From an uncultured Alistipes sp. (GTDB taxonomy: Bacteria > Bacteroidota > Bacteroidia > Bacteroidales > Rikenellaceae): 64,000 nucleotides of DNA. The position numbers were made by a program, and so were the translations under genes. This document shows positions 1-9,417 of the stretch, piece after piece. Position 1 is the stretch's first letter. Each line of letters starts with the position of its first letter. The DNA lies in the NCBI GenBank assembly GCA_944320685.1, contig CALUIK010000002.1, forward strand, positions 186,001 to 250,000, in the 5' to 3' direction. The notes beneath the pieces were generated by a model. It worked only from the letters and a program-made list of their open reading frames with translations. It did no database searches and was not told the DNA's origin.

Positions 1-563
1 ACAGCGTGGTGACGCACGGCGCATGCCATGTGCGCATCGAATGCGGCGGCCGCAAGGTGAACATCGTAACTCTGCACATGTGGCCGCAGGCATACGCATA
101 TCGGGCCGAGGATCGCGGGGCGAGCAAAGCCGAGAACGGCGGCGACCGTTACCGCCTCATGGAGATGGAGTACATTTGCAATCATACCATTCTTTCCGAT
201 CCGGATCCGGAGGAGCGCGGGAGTTGGATGATGATGGGTGACTTCAATTCGCGTTCGCCAAAGGATAATTGGTTCTACGGATACCCCGAGAGCGATCCGC
301 GCCTGATGGTGCAGGACTACATACTGCGCAATACGCCATATGTGGATATTATCGGAGAACGGTATGCGGGTGAGTTCCATACTACTACCTATGGCAAGGC
401 GCGCATAGACTATGTCTACTGCACTCCCGACCTGTACGGTGCCGTCGGCGACGCATATGTGGTCGAGGACGACTATACGCGCGATCCTGTACGTGACGAG
501 TCGACGAATTTCCATCGTCCGTCGGACCATCTGCCCATATTGGTTGACTTTGCGGTGAAGTAG
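1..563 (+). CDS. Endonuclease/exonuclease/phosphatase family protein (3' part)
   Basis: The reading frame is open from the left edge, so the start lies outside the window; about 186 C-terminal residues are present. The fragment carries the late EEP-fold motifs: GDFNSR (metal and phosphate binding), RIDYVYC, and the C-terminal SDHLPI, whose Asp-His pair is the general base in this superfamily. The family hydrolyses phosphodiester or phosphomonoester bonds in nucleic acids, sphingolipids or inositol phosphates, and the substrate cannot be told from this fragment. Bacteroidales homologues are usually secreted, but the signal sequence would be off the window. It ends 18 bases before the purC ATG on the same strand, so read-through into the purine genes is possible. 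Confidence 0.85.
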   Translation, partial: SVVTHGACHVRIECGGRKVNIVTLHMWPQAYAYRAEDRGASKAENGGDRYRLMEMEYICNHTILSDPDPEERGSWMMMGDFNSRSPKDNWFYGYPESDPRLMVQDYILRNTPYVDIIGERYAGEFHTTTYGKARIDYVYCTPDLYGAVGDAYVVEDDYTRDPVRDESTNFHRPSDHLPILVDFAVK

Positions 564-581
564 ATATACGTGGATCTGCAT

Positions 582-1310
582 ATGGAACAACGCGGGATAC
601 TATATGACGGTAAGGCGAAGCGGATATGCCTGACCGATGACGAAGATAAGGTCATTATCCGTTACAAGGATGACGCTACGGCTTTCAATAACGTCAAGAA
701 GGCGGTCTTGGCCAACAAGGGTGTTTTGAACAACCGTATCTCGGCCATTATCTTCAGGTACCTGCGCAATGCCGGCGTCGAGAACCACTATATCTCGACG
801 CTCGATGACCGCAGCCAGCTTTGCCGCCGCGTGGATATTATTCCGTTGGAGGTGATAGTCCGCAATATAATCGCCGGCTCGATGGCCAGACGCCTCGGTA
901 TCGAGGAGGGTACCGAACCGTCGAATGTCATATACGATATTTGCTATAAGGCCGACGAATTGGGAGATCCGCTTATCAACGACCACCATGCCGTGGCTCT
1001 GGGTATCGTCACTTATGACGAACTGCACAATATATACGGTATAACGGCCAAGATCAACGGATTGTTGAAGAGCCTTTTTGCCGAGGCGGGCATCAGGCTG
1101 GTGGATTTCAAGGTGGAGTTTGGCAGGACCGAAGATGGCCGTATCATTCTCGCTGACGAGGTGAGCCCCGACACCTGCCGTCTGTGGGATATGAAAACAA
1201 ATGAAAAACTCGACAAGGACCGTTTCCGCCGTGATCTGGGGCATGTGATCGAGGCTTACGAGGAGGTTTACAGGCGTCTTGCGAACATCGAGGATGCGAG
1301 GGGCTTGTGA
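582..1310 (+). CDS. purC: Phosphoribosylaminoimidazole-succinocarboxamide synthase (SAICAR synthetase)
   Basis: Joins aspartate to CAIR with ATP to make SAICAR, a step of de novo IMP synthesis in the cytoplasm. The 242-residue product is the usual length for the short bacterial form. It has the N-terminal YDGKAKR nucleotide loop (residues 8-14), the central PLEVIVRNIIAGS segment (88-100) and the signature DEVSPDTCR (192-200). A GTG lies 12 bases upstream (570), but the ATG at 582 gives the canonical N-terminus. First recognisable gene of the purine block; purF follows after about 85 bases. purE, purK, purL and purB are not in the window. Confidence 0.96.
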   Translation: MEQRGILYDGKAKRICLTDDEDKVIIRYKDDATAFNNVKKAVLANKGVLNNRISAIIFRYLRNAGVENHYISTLDDRSQLCRRVDIIPLEVIVRNIIAGSMARRLGIEEGTEPSNVIYDICYKADELGDPLINDHHAVALGIVTYDELHNIYGITAKINGLLKSLFAEAGIRLVDFKVEFGRTEDGRIILADEVSPDTCRLWDMKTNEKLDKDRFRRDLGHVIEAYEEVYRRLANIEDARGL

Positions 1311-1395
1311 TTCCGGCAGGTACGGCAGGGACCGTTTGAGTCTGGATGCGCCGCCGCACGATACGCCGCCGTGTACGGGGGATGATACGATTGTT

Positions 1396-2823
1396 ATGGA
1401 TTCGGAAGAGATGGACAGGTTGCATATATTCGATCCGCTGCATGAGGAGTGCGGTGTCTTCGGCGCTTTCGATGTGTCTGATGCCGCATCAATAACCTAT
1501 TACGCGTTGCACAGTCTGCAGCACCGCGGTCAGGAGGGGTGCGGAATAGTCACCTTTGACGGCGATGTGATGCATCGAGAGAAGGGACTCGGGCTCGTTG
1601 CCGAGGTTTTCTCAAAAGAAAAGCTGGAGCGCCTTCCAGGGGCGGTGGCCATAGGACACGTGCGCTATTCGACTGCGGGCGGCGGTGGACTGGACAATGT
1701 ACAGCCCTTTACCTTCCGCCACCATACGGGAAACTTCGCTTTGGCGCACAACGGCAACATAGTTAATTCGGAACAGTTGCGGCATTATCTTGAAGAGAAC
1801 GGCAGCCTGTTCCATTCGACTTCCGACAGCGAGATATTGGCGCACCTCATAAAGAAGAACAACCGCGAGGCGCATCGCCTCGATGCCATCATCGATGCGC
1901 TTAATATGATCGAGGGGGCTTTTGCCTTTCTGATCATGACGCCGCGCCGCATATACGCCTGCCGCGACAAGTACGGGCTGCGCCCGCTGTCGCTGGGGCG
2001 TCTGAACGGGGGGTGGGTCGTAAGCAGCGAGACCTGCGCCTTCGACGTAATAGGCGCCGAGTTCGTGCGCGACGTCGAGCCCGGCGAGATCGTCTCGCTC
2101 GACCGTCACGGCTTGCGCAGTAACGATTACTCGCAGTACAAGCGCCACAAGATGTGCGTTATGGAGTATATCTATTTCTCGCGTCCCGACAGCGACATCG
2201 AGGGATGCAACGTACACGCTTTCCGCAAGGAGACGGGGCGGCTGTTGTGGCGCGAGGCTCCTGCCGAGGCCGACATAGTGGTCGGTGTGCCCGATTCGAG
2301 CCTCAGTGCGGCGATGGGATACAGCGAGGAGGGCGGCCTCCCGTACGAGATGGGACTTATAAAGAACAAGTACGTCGGCCGCACATTTATACAGCCATCG
2401 CAGGCACTGCGCGAGAAAGGGGTGAAGATGAAGCTGTCGGCCGTAAAGAGCATTGTCAACGGCAAGCGTGTGGCGTTGATAGACGATTCGATAGTGCGCG
2501 GCACCACATCGAAGCGCATAGTGGATATGTTGCACGAGGCTGGCGCGACGGAGGTGCATGTGCGTATTGCCAGCCCGCCGATTACGCATCCGTGCTTCTA
2601 CGGTGTGGACATATCGACCTACGACGAACTGCTCTGCGCCCGCAAGAGTGTGGATGAGGTGCGCCGTATAATAGGGGCCGATTCTCTTGCCTTCATCTCG
2701 GAAGGGGCGCTGTTCGAGGCGGCACGCTCGCGCGACGATATGTGCATGGCATGTTTCAACGGCAAGTACCCTACGGCGTTGTATTCGACGTTGGAGGAGG
2801 CCAACAAGGATGGAAAATTTTAA
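1396..2823 (+). CDS. purF: Amidophosphoribosyltransferase (PRPP amidotransferase)
   Basis: First committed step of purine synthesis: glutamine plus PRPP gives 5-phosphoribosylamine. The 475-residue product starts with an 18-residue leader before Cys19 (context EECGVFG). In the Bacillus-type enzyme such a propeptide is cleaved so that this Cys becomes the N-terminal nucleophile. The PRPP loop DDSIVRGTT is at about 363-371. Cys254, Cys400, Cys450 and Cys453 match the positions of the four [4Fe-4S] ligands of the B. subtilis enzyme (contexts KMCVMEYIYF, HPCFYG, CMACFNGKYP), so this is the iron-sulfur, self-processing type. The frame is open further upstream to 1279, overlapping purC, but the family N-terminus fits ATG 1396. 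Feedback inhibition by nucleotides is expected from the family. Confidence 0.96.
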   Translation: MDSEEMDRLHIFDPLHEECGVFGAFDVSDAASITYYALHSLQHRGQEGCGIVTFDGDVMHREKGLGLVAEVFSKEKLERLPGAVAIGHVRYSTAGGGGLDNVQPFTFRHHTGNFALAHNGNIVNSEQLRHYLEENGSLFHSTSDSEILAHLIKKNNREAHRLDAIIDALNMIEGAFAFLIMTPRRIYACRDKYGLRPLSLGRLNGGWVVSSETCAFDVIGAEFVRDVEPGEIVSLDRHGLRSNDYSQYKRHKMCVMEYIYFSRPDSDIEGCNVHAFRKETGRLLWREAPAEADIVVGVPDSSLSAAMGYSEEGGLPYEMGLIKNKYVGRTFIQPSQALREKGVKMKLSAVKSIVNGKRVALIDDSIVRGTTSKRIVDMLHEAGATEVHVRIASPPITHPCFYGVDISTYDELLCARKSVDEVRRIIGADSLAFISEGALFEAARSRDDMCMACFNGKYPTALYSTLEEANKDGKF

Positions 2824-2840
2824 TGTAAAAACATATAGTT

Positions 2841-3866
2841 ATGGCTGTTAGTTATGAAAAGGCCGGCGTGAATCTCGAAGCCGGATACGAAGTGGTGCGC
2901 AGGATCAAGTCGCACGTAGCTTCCACCTCGCGCCCGGGTGTTATGGGCAACATAGGCGCTTTCGGCGGCATGTTCGATCTGGCGTCGCTCAATGTCAAGG
3001 AGCCTGTTCTGGTGAGCGGTACCGACGGCGTAGGGACCAAGCTCAAGATCGCTTTCGAGATGGACAAGCACGATACTATCGGTATCGACGCCGTCGCCAT
3101 GTGTGTTAACGACGTGCTGGCACAGGGCGCCGAGCCCCTCTTCTTCCTCGACTATGTGGCCGTAGGACATAATGAGCCTGCGAAGATCGAGGCTATCGTC
3201 GCTGGCGTGGCCGAGGGTTGCCGTCAGGCGGGGTGTGCGCTCATCGGCGGCGAGACGGCGGAGATGCCGGGCATGTACGGCGGCGGCGAGTACGACATCG
3301 CAGGTTTCACGTGCGGTGTGGTGGAGCGTGCGCGCCTTATCGACGGCTCGAAGGTTAAAGTGGGTGACTTGCTTGTCGGCATAGCCTCGACAGGTGTCCA
3401 CTCGAACGGCTTTAGTCTCGTGCGCAAGATCGTTTCCGACAACGGTTTCGACCTGCATGAGACGCATGCGGATCTGGGAGACCGCCCTGTGGGCGAGGTG
3501 CTTCTTACACCTACGAAGATATACGTGAAGCAGGTGTTGGACGTTATACGCAACTGTGACGTACACGGCATCAGCCATATTACGGGCGGCGGTTTCGACG
3601 AGAACATCCCGCGCATCGTGGGCGAAGGTCAGGGTATCGAGATCGATGAGGGTACGTGGGAGATATTGCCCGTGTTCCGTTTCTTGGAGAAGTACGGCAA
3701 TGTCGCGCACCGCGAGATGTTCAATATTTTCAACATGGGTATAGGCATGGTAATCGCTCTTGACGCCTCGCAGGCGCAGCGGGCGATCGACATACTCGCC
3801 TCGCACGGCGAGCGCGCTTCGGTCATCGGCCGTATAGTCACCGGCGAGGGCGTAACCATAAAATAG
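2841..3866 (+). CDS. purM: Phosphoribosylformylglycinamidine cyclo-ligase (AIR synthetase)
   Basis: ATP-dependent ring closure of FGAM to AIR. The 341-residue product has the family N-terminal glycine-rich [12 protein letters not shown] segment (around residues 59-70) and the [11 protein letters not shown] motif in the middle, both part of the ATP/substrate cleft of the PurM/PurL/SelD/HypE fold. Its length is normal. It begins 17 bases after purF and ends 6 bases before purN, consistent with one transcript. A long open frame on the opposite strand over this gene is a codon-bias shadow. Confidence 0.96.
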   Translation: MAVSYEKAGVNLEAGYEVVRRIKSHVASTSRPGVMGNIGAFGGMFDLASLNVKEPVLVSGTDGVGTKLKIAFEMDKHDTIGIDAVAMCVNDVLAQGAEPLFFLDYVAVGHNEPAKIEAIVAGVAEGCRQAGCALIGGETAEMPGMYGGGEYDIAGFTCGVVERARLIDGSKVKVGDLLVGIASTGVHSNGFSLVRKIVSDNGFDLHETHADLGDRPVGEVLLTPTKIYVKQVLDVIRNCDVHGISHITGGGFDENIPRIVGEGQGIEIDEGTWEILPVFRFLEKYGNVAHREMFNIFNMGIGMVIALDASQAQRAIDILASHGERASVIGRIVTGEGVTIK

Positions 3867-3872
3867 CGGCCG

Positions 3873-4442
3873 ATGACGGGAAAACACAGGATTGCGGTAT
3901 TCGCAAGCGGTTACGGTTCCAATTTCGAGGCCATAGCCCGAGCTGCGGCCGAGGAACGCATCAATGCCGAGGTCGTGCTCATGGTATGTGACAAGCCTGC
4001 GGCGCGCGTATGTTCCGTTGCCGAGGCGATGGGTGTCGACAGTTTCGTCTTTACGCCCAAGGAGTATGCCTCGAAGGCCGACTTCGAGCGCGAGATCGTG
4101 CGGCGGTGCCGTGCAGCCGGAGTAGAGTTGATATGCCTTGCCGGGTATATGCGTATCGTGGGGGATACACTGCTCGATGCCTACCGCGGGCGCATAATAA
4201 ATCTGCATCCGTCGCTGCTGCCTTCGTTCAAGGGTGCGCATGCCATAGAACAGGCGCTGGCGTTCGGTGTAAAGGTATACGGGGCGACGATACATTATGT
4301 CGACGAGTCGCTCGACGGCGGACGCATCATAGCGCAGCGGGCCGTACCTTACGAGGGTGACGACATCGGGGAGCTCACGGCTGCGATTCACGCCATCGAG
4401 CACGAACTGTATATAGATACGATAAATAAATTGTTGAAATAA
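3873..4442 (+). CDS. purN: Phosphoribosylglycinamide formyltransferase, folate-dependent
   Basis: Transfers the formyl group of 10-formyl-tetrahydrofolate to GAR, giving FGAR. The 189-residue product has the catalytic triad of GAR transformylase in its usual setting: Asn110 and His112 in INLHPSLLPSF, and Asp148 in DESLDGG. Six bases separate it from purM and 14 from purH. The window also encodes PurT at 11087-12283 (minus), which does the same conversion with free formate and ATP, so the cell has two routes for this step. Confidence 0.95.
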   Translation: MTGKHRIAVFASGYGSNFEAIARAAAEERINAEVVLMVCDKPAARVCSVAEAMGVDSFVFTPKEYASKADFEREIVRRCRAAGVELICLAGYMRIVGDTLLDAYRGRIINLHPSLLPSFKGAHAIEQALAFGVKVYGATIHYVDESLDGGRIIAQRAVPYEGDDIGELTAAIHAIEHELYIDTINKLLK

Positions 4443-4456
4443 TAAAACTGTTTGAT

Positions 4457-5986
4457 ATGAGAGCATTGATCAGTGTCAGCGACAAGCGTGGCGTGGTGGA
4501 GTTCGCACAGCGCCTGCGTTCTGCCGGCTGGGAAGTTATCGCCACGGGCGGAACGATGAAACTGTTGCGCGAAAAGGGCGTGGAGGTTATAAACATAAGC
4601 GACGTCACGGGCTTTCCCGAGATATGCGACGGCCGTGTTAAGACGCTTCATCCGAAGGTGCACGGCGGCCTGCTGGCGCGCCGTGACGACCCGAGCCACC
4701 TTCAGGCATTGAAGGACAACGGCATCGAGTTCATAGACATGGTGTGTGTAAACCTCTATCCGTTCCGTCAGACCATAGCCAAGGCGGATGTGACTATGGA
4801 GGATGCCATTGAGAATATCGACATAGGCGGCCCGTCGATGCTGCGCAGCGCGGCCAAGAACTACAAGGATGTGACGGTCGTGTGCGATCCGGACGATTAC
4901 GACACCGTGATCGGGCAGATCGAGACTGCGGGCAACACTACGGTGGAGACGCGTTTGCAGCTTTCGGCCAAGGCGTTCACCCACACGGCTCTCTACGATT
5001 CGTGTATCGCGGCCTATCTGCGAGGCAAGGCTGGTCTGAACGAAAAATTGTTCCTCGATTTCGATCTGGTGCAGCCGCTCCGTTACGGAGAGAATCCCCA
5101 CCAGCAGGCCAAGTTCTACCGCAGTGCCGATTCCGGAGCATATTCATTGGCGACGGCCCGGCAGCTCAACGGCAAGGAACTTTCGTACAACAACATTCAG
5201 GATGCGAATGCGGCACTGTGCATCGTGCGTGAGTTCGATGAGCCTTTCTGCGTGGGGCTGAAGCACATGAACCCGTGCGGCGCGGCCGTGGGCAAGGATG
5301 TGGTGGATGCATGGACCAAGGCGTACGAGGCCGACAAGGTGAGCATCTTCGGCGGTATCGTGGCGGTGAACCGCGAGCTTACGCGCGAGGCCGCCGAACT
5401 GATGAAACCCATATTCCTCGAGATAATCATGGCCCCGTCATTCTCGGAGGGCGCTCTGGAGGTGCTGACTGCGAAGAAGAACCTGCGCCTGCTTCAAGTC
5501 GATATGAGCCGCGACGAGCGTGTGCCCTTGCAGTTCGTTAGTGTGAACGGAGGTCTTCTGGTGCAGCAGCTCGACCGTCAGACGGCAGAGGTCGAAGCCG
5601 ACAAGTGCGTTACGGCGGCGAAGCCTACGGCGGAGCAGTTGGCCGACATGAACTTCGGTTGGAGAATCGTAAAGCACGTCAAGTCGAATGCCATCGTTGT
5701 GGTGAAGAACGGCCGTACGCTGGGTGTCGGCGCCGGTCAGATGAACCGCGTCGGCTCGGCCGAGATCGCCCTCAAGGAGGCGAAGGCCGCAGGCTTCGAC
5801 AAGGATCTCGTGTTGGCGTCAGACGGTTTCTTTCCCTTCGACGATACGGTTGCGCTGGCGGCTGAGTATGGTGTTACGGCCATCGTACAGCCCGGCGGCA
5901 GTATCCGTGACGAGGATTCGGTGAAACGTGCCGATGAGAATGGCATAACCATGGTATTCACTGGCGAACGCCACTTCAAACATTAA
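4457..5986 (+). CDS. purH: Bifunctional AICAR formyltransferase / IMP cyclohydrolase
   Basis: Last two steps of IMP synthesis. The 509-residue length matches the fused enzyme. The N-terminal third is the IMP cyclohydrolase (MGS-like) domain starting with MRALISVSDKRGVVEFA and containing the GRVKTLHPKVHGG motif. The C-terminal two thirds are the AICAR transformylase domain with the KHMNPCGAAVG active-site segment. The formyl donor is 10-formyl-THF, tying it to folD downstream. Starts 14 bases after purN and ends 5 bases before purD. Confidence 0.96.
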   Translation: MRALISVSDKRGVVEFAQRLRSAGWEVIATGGTMKLLREKGVEVINISDVTGFPEICDGRVKTLHPKVHGGLLARRDDPSHLQALKDNGIEFIDMVCVNLYPFRQTIAKADVTMEDAIENIDIGGPSMLRSAAKNYKDVTVVCDPDDYDTVIGQIETAGNTTVETRLQLSAKAFTHTALYDSCIAAYLRGKAGLNEKLFLDFDLVQPLRYGENPHQQAKFYRSADSGAYSLATARQLNGKELSYNNIQDANAALCIVREFDEPFCVGLKHMNPCGAAVGKDVVDAWTKAYEADKVSIFGGIVAVNRELTREAAELMKPIFLEIIMAPSFSEGALEVLTAKKNLRLLQVDMSRDERVPLQFVSVNGGLLVQQLDRQTAEVEADKCVTAAKPTAEQLADMNFGWRIVKHVKSNAIVVVKNGRTLGVGAGQMNRVGSAEIALKEAKAAGFDKDLVLASDGFFPFDDTVALAAEYGVTAIVQPGGSIRDEDSVKRADENGITMVFTGERHFKH

Positions 5987-5991
5987 CTGAA

Positions 5992-7242
5992 ATGAAGATT
6001 CTGGTAATTGGCAGCGGCGGCCGCGAGCATGCCATTGTCGACGCTCTGTCGCGTTCGCCGCAGGTCGAGAAGATATACTGCGCGCCGGGCAATGCCGGTA
6101 TCGCCCGTCAGGCCGAGTGCGTCGCAATCAAGGATACCGATGTGGAGCGCCTGCGCGACTTTGCCGTGGAGAAGGGCATAGACCTTACGGTCGTGGGGCC
6201 CGAGGCGGCATTGGCTGCGGGTGTGACGGATGTGTTCCGTGCGGCGGGGCTGTCGGTCTTCGGCCCTACTAAGAGTGCCACGCGCATCGAGAGCAGTAAG
6301 GATTTCGCAAAGGAACTGATGCGTAAGTACGGTATACCGACGGCGGCGTTCCGCACGTTCGACAGCTACGTGGAGGCATCGGCCTATGTCAGGGCGGGGC
6401 AGCTGCCTGCGGTCCTGAAGTACGACGGCTTGGCAGCAGGCAAGGGCGTCGTCATCGCCGAGACGCTGGAACAGGCTGACGAGGCGCTGCGCGACATGTT
6501 GCTCGATAACAAGTTCGGCAAAGGGCGTGTCGTGGTGGAGGAGTTTCTTACGGGCCCCGAGTTTTCGTTCATGTGCTTCGTGTCGGGTACGAAGGTGTGG
6601 CCAATGGTGCTGGCACAGGATCACAAACGCGCGTATGACGGTGACAAGGGCCCCAATACTGGCGGCATGGGGGCTTACTCGCCTCTGCCGTTCATCTCGG
6701 CCGAGGATGAAGCGTATGCTTTGGAGCATATAATGAAACCCGCTGCGGCGGCCATGGTGGCAGAGGACTGTCCGTTCGAGGGAGTTCTCTACGGCGGATT
6801 GATGAAGACACCGCAAGGGATCAAGGTGATAGAGTTCAATGCCCGTTTCGGCGATCCCGAGACGGAAGTAGTGCTTCCGCGACTGAAGAGCGACATTGTG
6901 GATATATTCCGCGCCGTGGTCGAGGGCGGAGATACAGAGATCGAGTGGCATGATTTCGCCGCTTTGGGCGTGGTGCTGGCATCGAAGGGCTACCCGGGAT
7001 CGTACGACACGGGTTTCGAGATCAAGGGACTTGACAAGGTCGAGGGTGCCGTATACCATATGGGTACGAGGGCCGATGGCGACAGGATCGTTACTGTTGG
7101 CGGCCGTGTGCTTTTCGTCGTAGGCCGCGGGGCGACAGTCACCGAGGCCCGAGAGGCAGCATTGCGCGACGTCGGACGTATCGAGTGCGGCAATCTCTTC
7201 CACCGAACCGACATAGGCCATTGGGTTCTGTCGGGAAAATAG
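5992..7242 (+). CDS. purD: Phosphoribosylamine-glycine ligase (GAR synthetase)
   Basis: ATP-grasp ligase joining glycine to phosphoribosylamine. The 416-residue product begins with the Rossmann-like MKILVIGSGGREHAI. It has the central ATP-grasp segment around KYDGLAAGKGVV, and later the GPNTGGMGAYSP and EFNARFGDPE motifs that are highly diagnostic of PurD. The ATG follows the purH stop by five bases. The glycine it uses can come from GlyA, encoded at the far end of the window. Confidence 0.97.
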   Translation: MKILVIGSGGREHAIVDALSRSPQVEKIYCAPGNAGIARQAECVAIKDTDVERLRDFAVEKGIDLTVVGPEAALAAGVTDVFRAAGLSVFGPTKSATRIESSKDFAKELMRKYGIPTAAFRTFDSYVEASAYVRAGQLPAVLKYDGLAAGKGVVIAETLEQADEALRDMLLDNKFGKGRVVVEEFLTGPEFSFMCFVSGTKVWPMVLAQDHKRAYDGDKGPNTGGMGAYSPLPFISAEDEAYALEHIMKPAAAAMVAEDCPFEGVLYGGLMKTPQGIKVIEFNARFGDPETEVVLPRLKSDIVDIFRAVVEGGDTEIEWHDFAALGVVLASKGYPGSYDTGFEIKGLDKVEGAVYHMGTRADGDRIVTVGGRVLFVVGRGATVTEAREAALRDVGRIECGNLFHRTDIGHWVLSGK

Positions 7243-7323
7243 TGCGGGAGTGTTCCGAGGCGGCGTGCATGCAGGCGGCTGCGGTAGGAATTAATGTTGT
7301 ATAATGATGTAAATTAGGAATTT

Positions 7324-8178
7324 ATGATTATAAGCGGAAAAGAGTTGTCGGCCAAACTCAAGGCCGAGATGGCGGAGCAGGTAGCCTCGTTCCCCGCCAA
7401 ATACGGGCGAGTTCCCCACCTTGTTGTGATCCTTGTAGGTGACGACCCGGGCAGCGTGTCGTATGTTACAGGCAAGGCCAAGGCGTCGGCCGAGGTAGGT
7501 ATACGCAACACCACGATACGCCGTTCCGATACCATTTCGGAGGAGGAACTGCTGGGTATGATCGCCGAACTGAATGCCGATGACGGCGTGGACGGCATTC
7601 TGGTGCAGCTGCCTCTGCCCAAGCATATAGACGAGGACCATGTGATAGCCGCAATAGACAAGTCGAAGGATGTGGACGGCTTCCACCCGTTGAATGTGGC
7701 GGCTTTGTGGCAGAAACAGCCCTGTACGCTGCCCTGCACACCGAAGGGCATAATCAAGATGCTAAAGAGCGCCGGTGTTGAGATTCAAGGGCGCGAGGCG
7801 GTGGTTATCGGCCGCAGCAGCATCGTGGGCCTTCCCGTATCGAAACTTTTGCTTGATGAGAACGCCACCGTTACGATGACGCACAGCCGTACGAAGAATC
7901 TTGGCGAGGTGACGCGCCGTGCCGACATTCTGGTGGTTGCTATCGGACGGCCGAAATTCGTGACGGCCGATATGGTCAAGGACGGTGCCGTCGTCATAGA
8001 TGTCGGTGTGAACCGCGATCCCGCGACCGGCAAACTGTGCGGCGATGTAGACTTTGCCGCCATTGAGCCCAAGGCGTCGGTTATCACCCCCGTGCCCGGA
8101 GGTGTGGGGCCGATGACGATCTGCTGCCTTATGGAGAATACCATCGAGTGTTTCCTGCGCCGCGTGAAACGTGCGTAG
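7324..8178 (+). CDS. folD: Bifunctional methylenetetrahydrofolate dehydrogenase / methenyltetrahydrofolate cyclohydrolase
   Basis: Interconverts 5,10-methylene-, methenyl- and 10-formyl-THF with NADP, providing the formyl donor for PurN and PurH. The 284-residue product has the active-site Tyr47-x3-Lys51 (GSVSYVTGK), the DGILVQLPLP motif, the dinucleotide-binding GRSSIVGLPVSKLL and the C-terminal PVPGGVGPMT. It follows purD after an 81-base spacer with no evident terminator and ends at a strong hairpin terminator, so it is probably the last gene of the purine transcript. Confidence 0.97.
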   Translation: MIISGKELSAKLKAEMAEQVASFPAKYGRVPHLVVILVGDDPGSVSYVTGKAKASAEVGIRNTTIRRSDTISEEELLGMIAELNADDGVDGILVQLPLPKHIDEDHVIAAIDKSKDVDGFHPLNVAALWQKQPCTLPCTPKGIIKMLKSAGVEIQGREAVVIGRSSIVGLPVSKLLLDENATVTMTHSRTKNLGEVTRRADILVVAIGRPKFVTADMVKDGAVVIDVGVNRDPATGKLCGDVDFAAIEPKASVITPVPGGVGPMTICCLMENTIECFLRRVKRA

Positions 8179-8202
8179 GGCAAATCAGGTATATGAAATG
8201 TC

Positions 8203-8238
8203 GTGGACGGGCAGTTAAAAACTGCCCGTCCACTTTTT
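8203..8238 (+). terminator. Rho-independent terminator after folD
   Basis: A perfect 14-base inverted repeat (8203-8216 with 8220-8233, loop of 3) is followed by five T on the plus strand. It lies 25 bases after the folD stop and directly before the stop of the convergent nitroreductase gene, so it may act on both transcripts. Confidence 0.9.
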
Positions 8239-8239
8239 G

Positions 8240-8866
8240 TCATTCGGCTGCGGGGTATCCCACGCTTTGCACCAGTGTCACCATGCTATGGTCGGGCAGA
8301 CGCATGGCCTCGGCTAGTTTTTCGCGATCGACCATGGCGCGTACAACCGTTGCCAGCGACTCCGAGGCGCAGAAGAGATATACGTTCTGTGCGATGAATC
8401 CCGTGTTGGCATATGTGGCGGCGATGAGCTCGTCGGGCGTCTTGTCCGTTATCATCTGCTTGCGGCATACGTATATAATGTTTAGCGGGGCCTTTGCGAC
8501 GAAAGGCTGTGTCCCTGTCATGGCGCGCAGGTCTTCGTCCGAGACCATAAGCAGTCGGTTGTCTTCGGCGTCGTAAAGGTATAGCCCATCCTGCATGGCA
8601 ACATAGAGTTCGATCTCCTGTTTGTCACGCGACGAGGGTGCCGTGCGTTTGTCGGGGCGGTTGTACCCCCACGCCGCCCACAGCAGGTCGGAGAGGGTTT
8701 GCCGCGGCAGGGCGCGGCCGTCGAATTCGCGTGACGAGCGGCGGCGGGCAAGTGCCTCCATAAGGGGCATGCCGCCCGTACGGCGGGGCGAGGGAAGGTC
8801 TATGTCCTGCGCCATGATTGCCGTTGCGAAGAGAGCGGCAAAGATAGTGATTGCGGTTTTCTTCAT
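8240..8866 (-). CDS. Nitroreductase family protein with signal peptide
   Basis: The 208-residue product has a cleavable-type signal (MKKTAITIFAALFATAIMA) followed by a nitroreductase/SagB-like flavin fold. The RRRSSREF segment near residue 42 is the FMN phosphate-binding start of the family, and a second block near TYANTGFIAQNVYLFC is the conserved dimer/FMN helix. The frame is open upstream to 9085 but overlaps the GNAT gene; ATG 8866 gives the signal peptide and sits one base past the end of that gene. Export of a nitroreductase is uncommon in general but frequent for this subgroup in Bacteroidales; the substrate is unknown. Confidence 0.8.
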   Translation of the reverse strand: MKKTAITIFAALFATAIMAQDIDLPSPRRTGGMPLMEALARRRSSREFDGRALPRQTLSDLLWAAWGYNRPDKRTAPSSRDKQEIELYVAMQDGLYLYDAEDNRLLMVSDEDLRAMTGTQPFVAKAPLNIIYVCRKQMITDKTPDELIAATYANTGFIAQNVYLFCASESLATVVRAMVDREKLAEAMRLPDHSMVTLVQSVGYPAAE

Positions 8867-8867
8867 G

Positions 8868-9389
8868 TTATCTGGATGGCGTTTTGATTTTATCCACACG
8901 ATATACCAGATGCGGCATATCGACTCTGCGGTAGTGCTTGACAATGGCGTCCACCAGTACCATTCCGTTGCGGATGGCCACCTTCTGCGACAGGATGTTC
9001 GTGTCGCGGATGATGGAGTAGAGTGAATCGAAATGTAAAGTCCCGAATCCGTATTCGCGGCATGCTGCTGCGGCTTCTGTCGCATATCCGTTATGCCAAT
9101 GCTTGTAAGCGAACAAATATCCTATTTCGGGGACGGATGCATCCTTGTACTGTTGCATGGTAATGCCGCATTGGCCGATCATTTCGTCGGTACCCTTCTT
9201 TATTACGGCCCACAGGCCGAATCCGAACTCTTCGTATCGCCTGAGCTGTTTCTGCATCCATTCGGCGGTCTCGTTTTCGTCGAAGGCTCCGTTGTATGCA
9301 TACATGACTCTCTCGTCGCACAAGATGCACGATAAGGCGTGAATGTCGGAAAAAGTCATTCGACGCAACTTCAGCCTCGGTGTCTCCAT
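8868..9389 (-). CDS. GNAT family N-acetyltransferase (RimJ/RimL-like)
   Basis: The 173-residue product has the RimJ/L-type start METPRLKLRRMTFSD, a central EIGYLFAYKHWHNGYATEAA block (the acetyl-CoA-binding region) and the conserved helix with a SQKVAIRNGM-type sequence. This group acetylates N-terminal or side-chain amino groups of proteins or small molecules; no target can be assigned. An ATG 15 bases upstream (9404) is possible, but METPRL is the usual family start. It abuts the nitroreductase gene, suggesting co-transcription. Confidence 0.82.
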   Translation of the reverse strand: METPRLKLRRMTFSDIHALSCILCDERVMYAYNGAFDENETAEWMQKQLRRYEEFGFGLWAVIKKGTDEMIGQCGITMQQYKDASVPEIGYLFAYKHWHNGYATEAAAACREYGFGTLHFDSLYSIIRDTNILSQKVAIRNGMVLVDAIVKHYRRVDMPHLVYRVDKIKTPSR

Positions 9390-9417
9390 GATGATATGCG
9401 GCATGGCGGTTGTGCGG

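Noticed and set aside
2820..4466. 548-codon open frame on the minus strand over purM and purN
   Set aside because: It lies entirely antisense to two certain genes, shows no family motif, and results from avoidance of TTA, CTA and TCA codons in the sense genes. The same applies to long antisense frames over purD (5983-7221), GH127 (39152-40567), pepC (41823-43625), the AspT-type gene (47822-49513), fucO (57425-58663) and rhaA (58747-59796).
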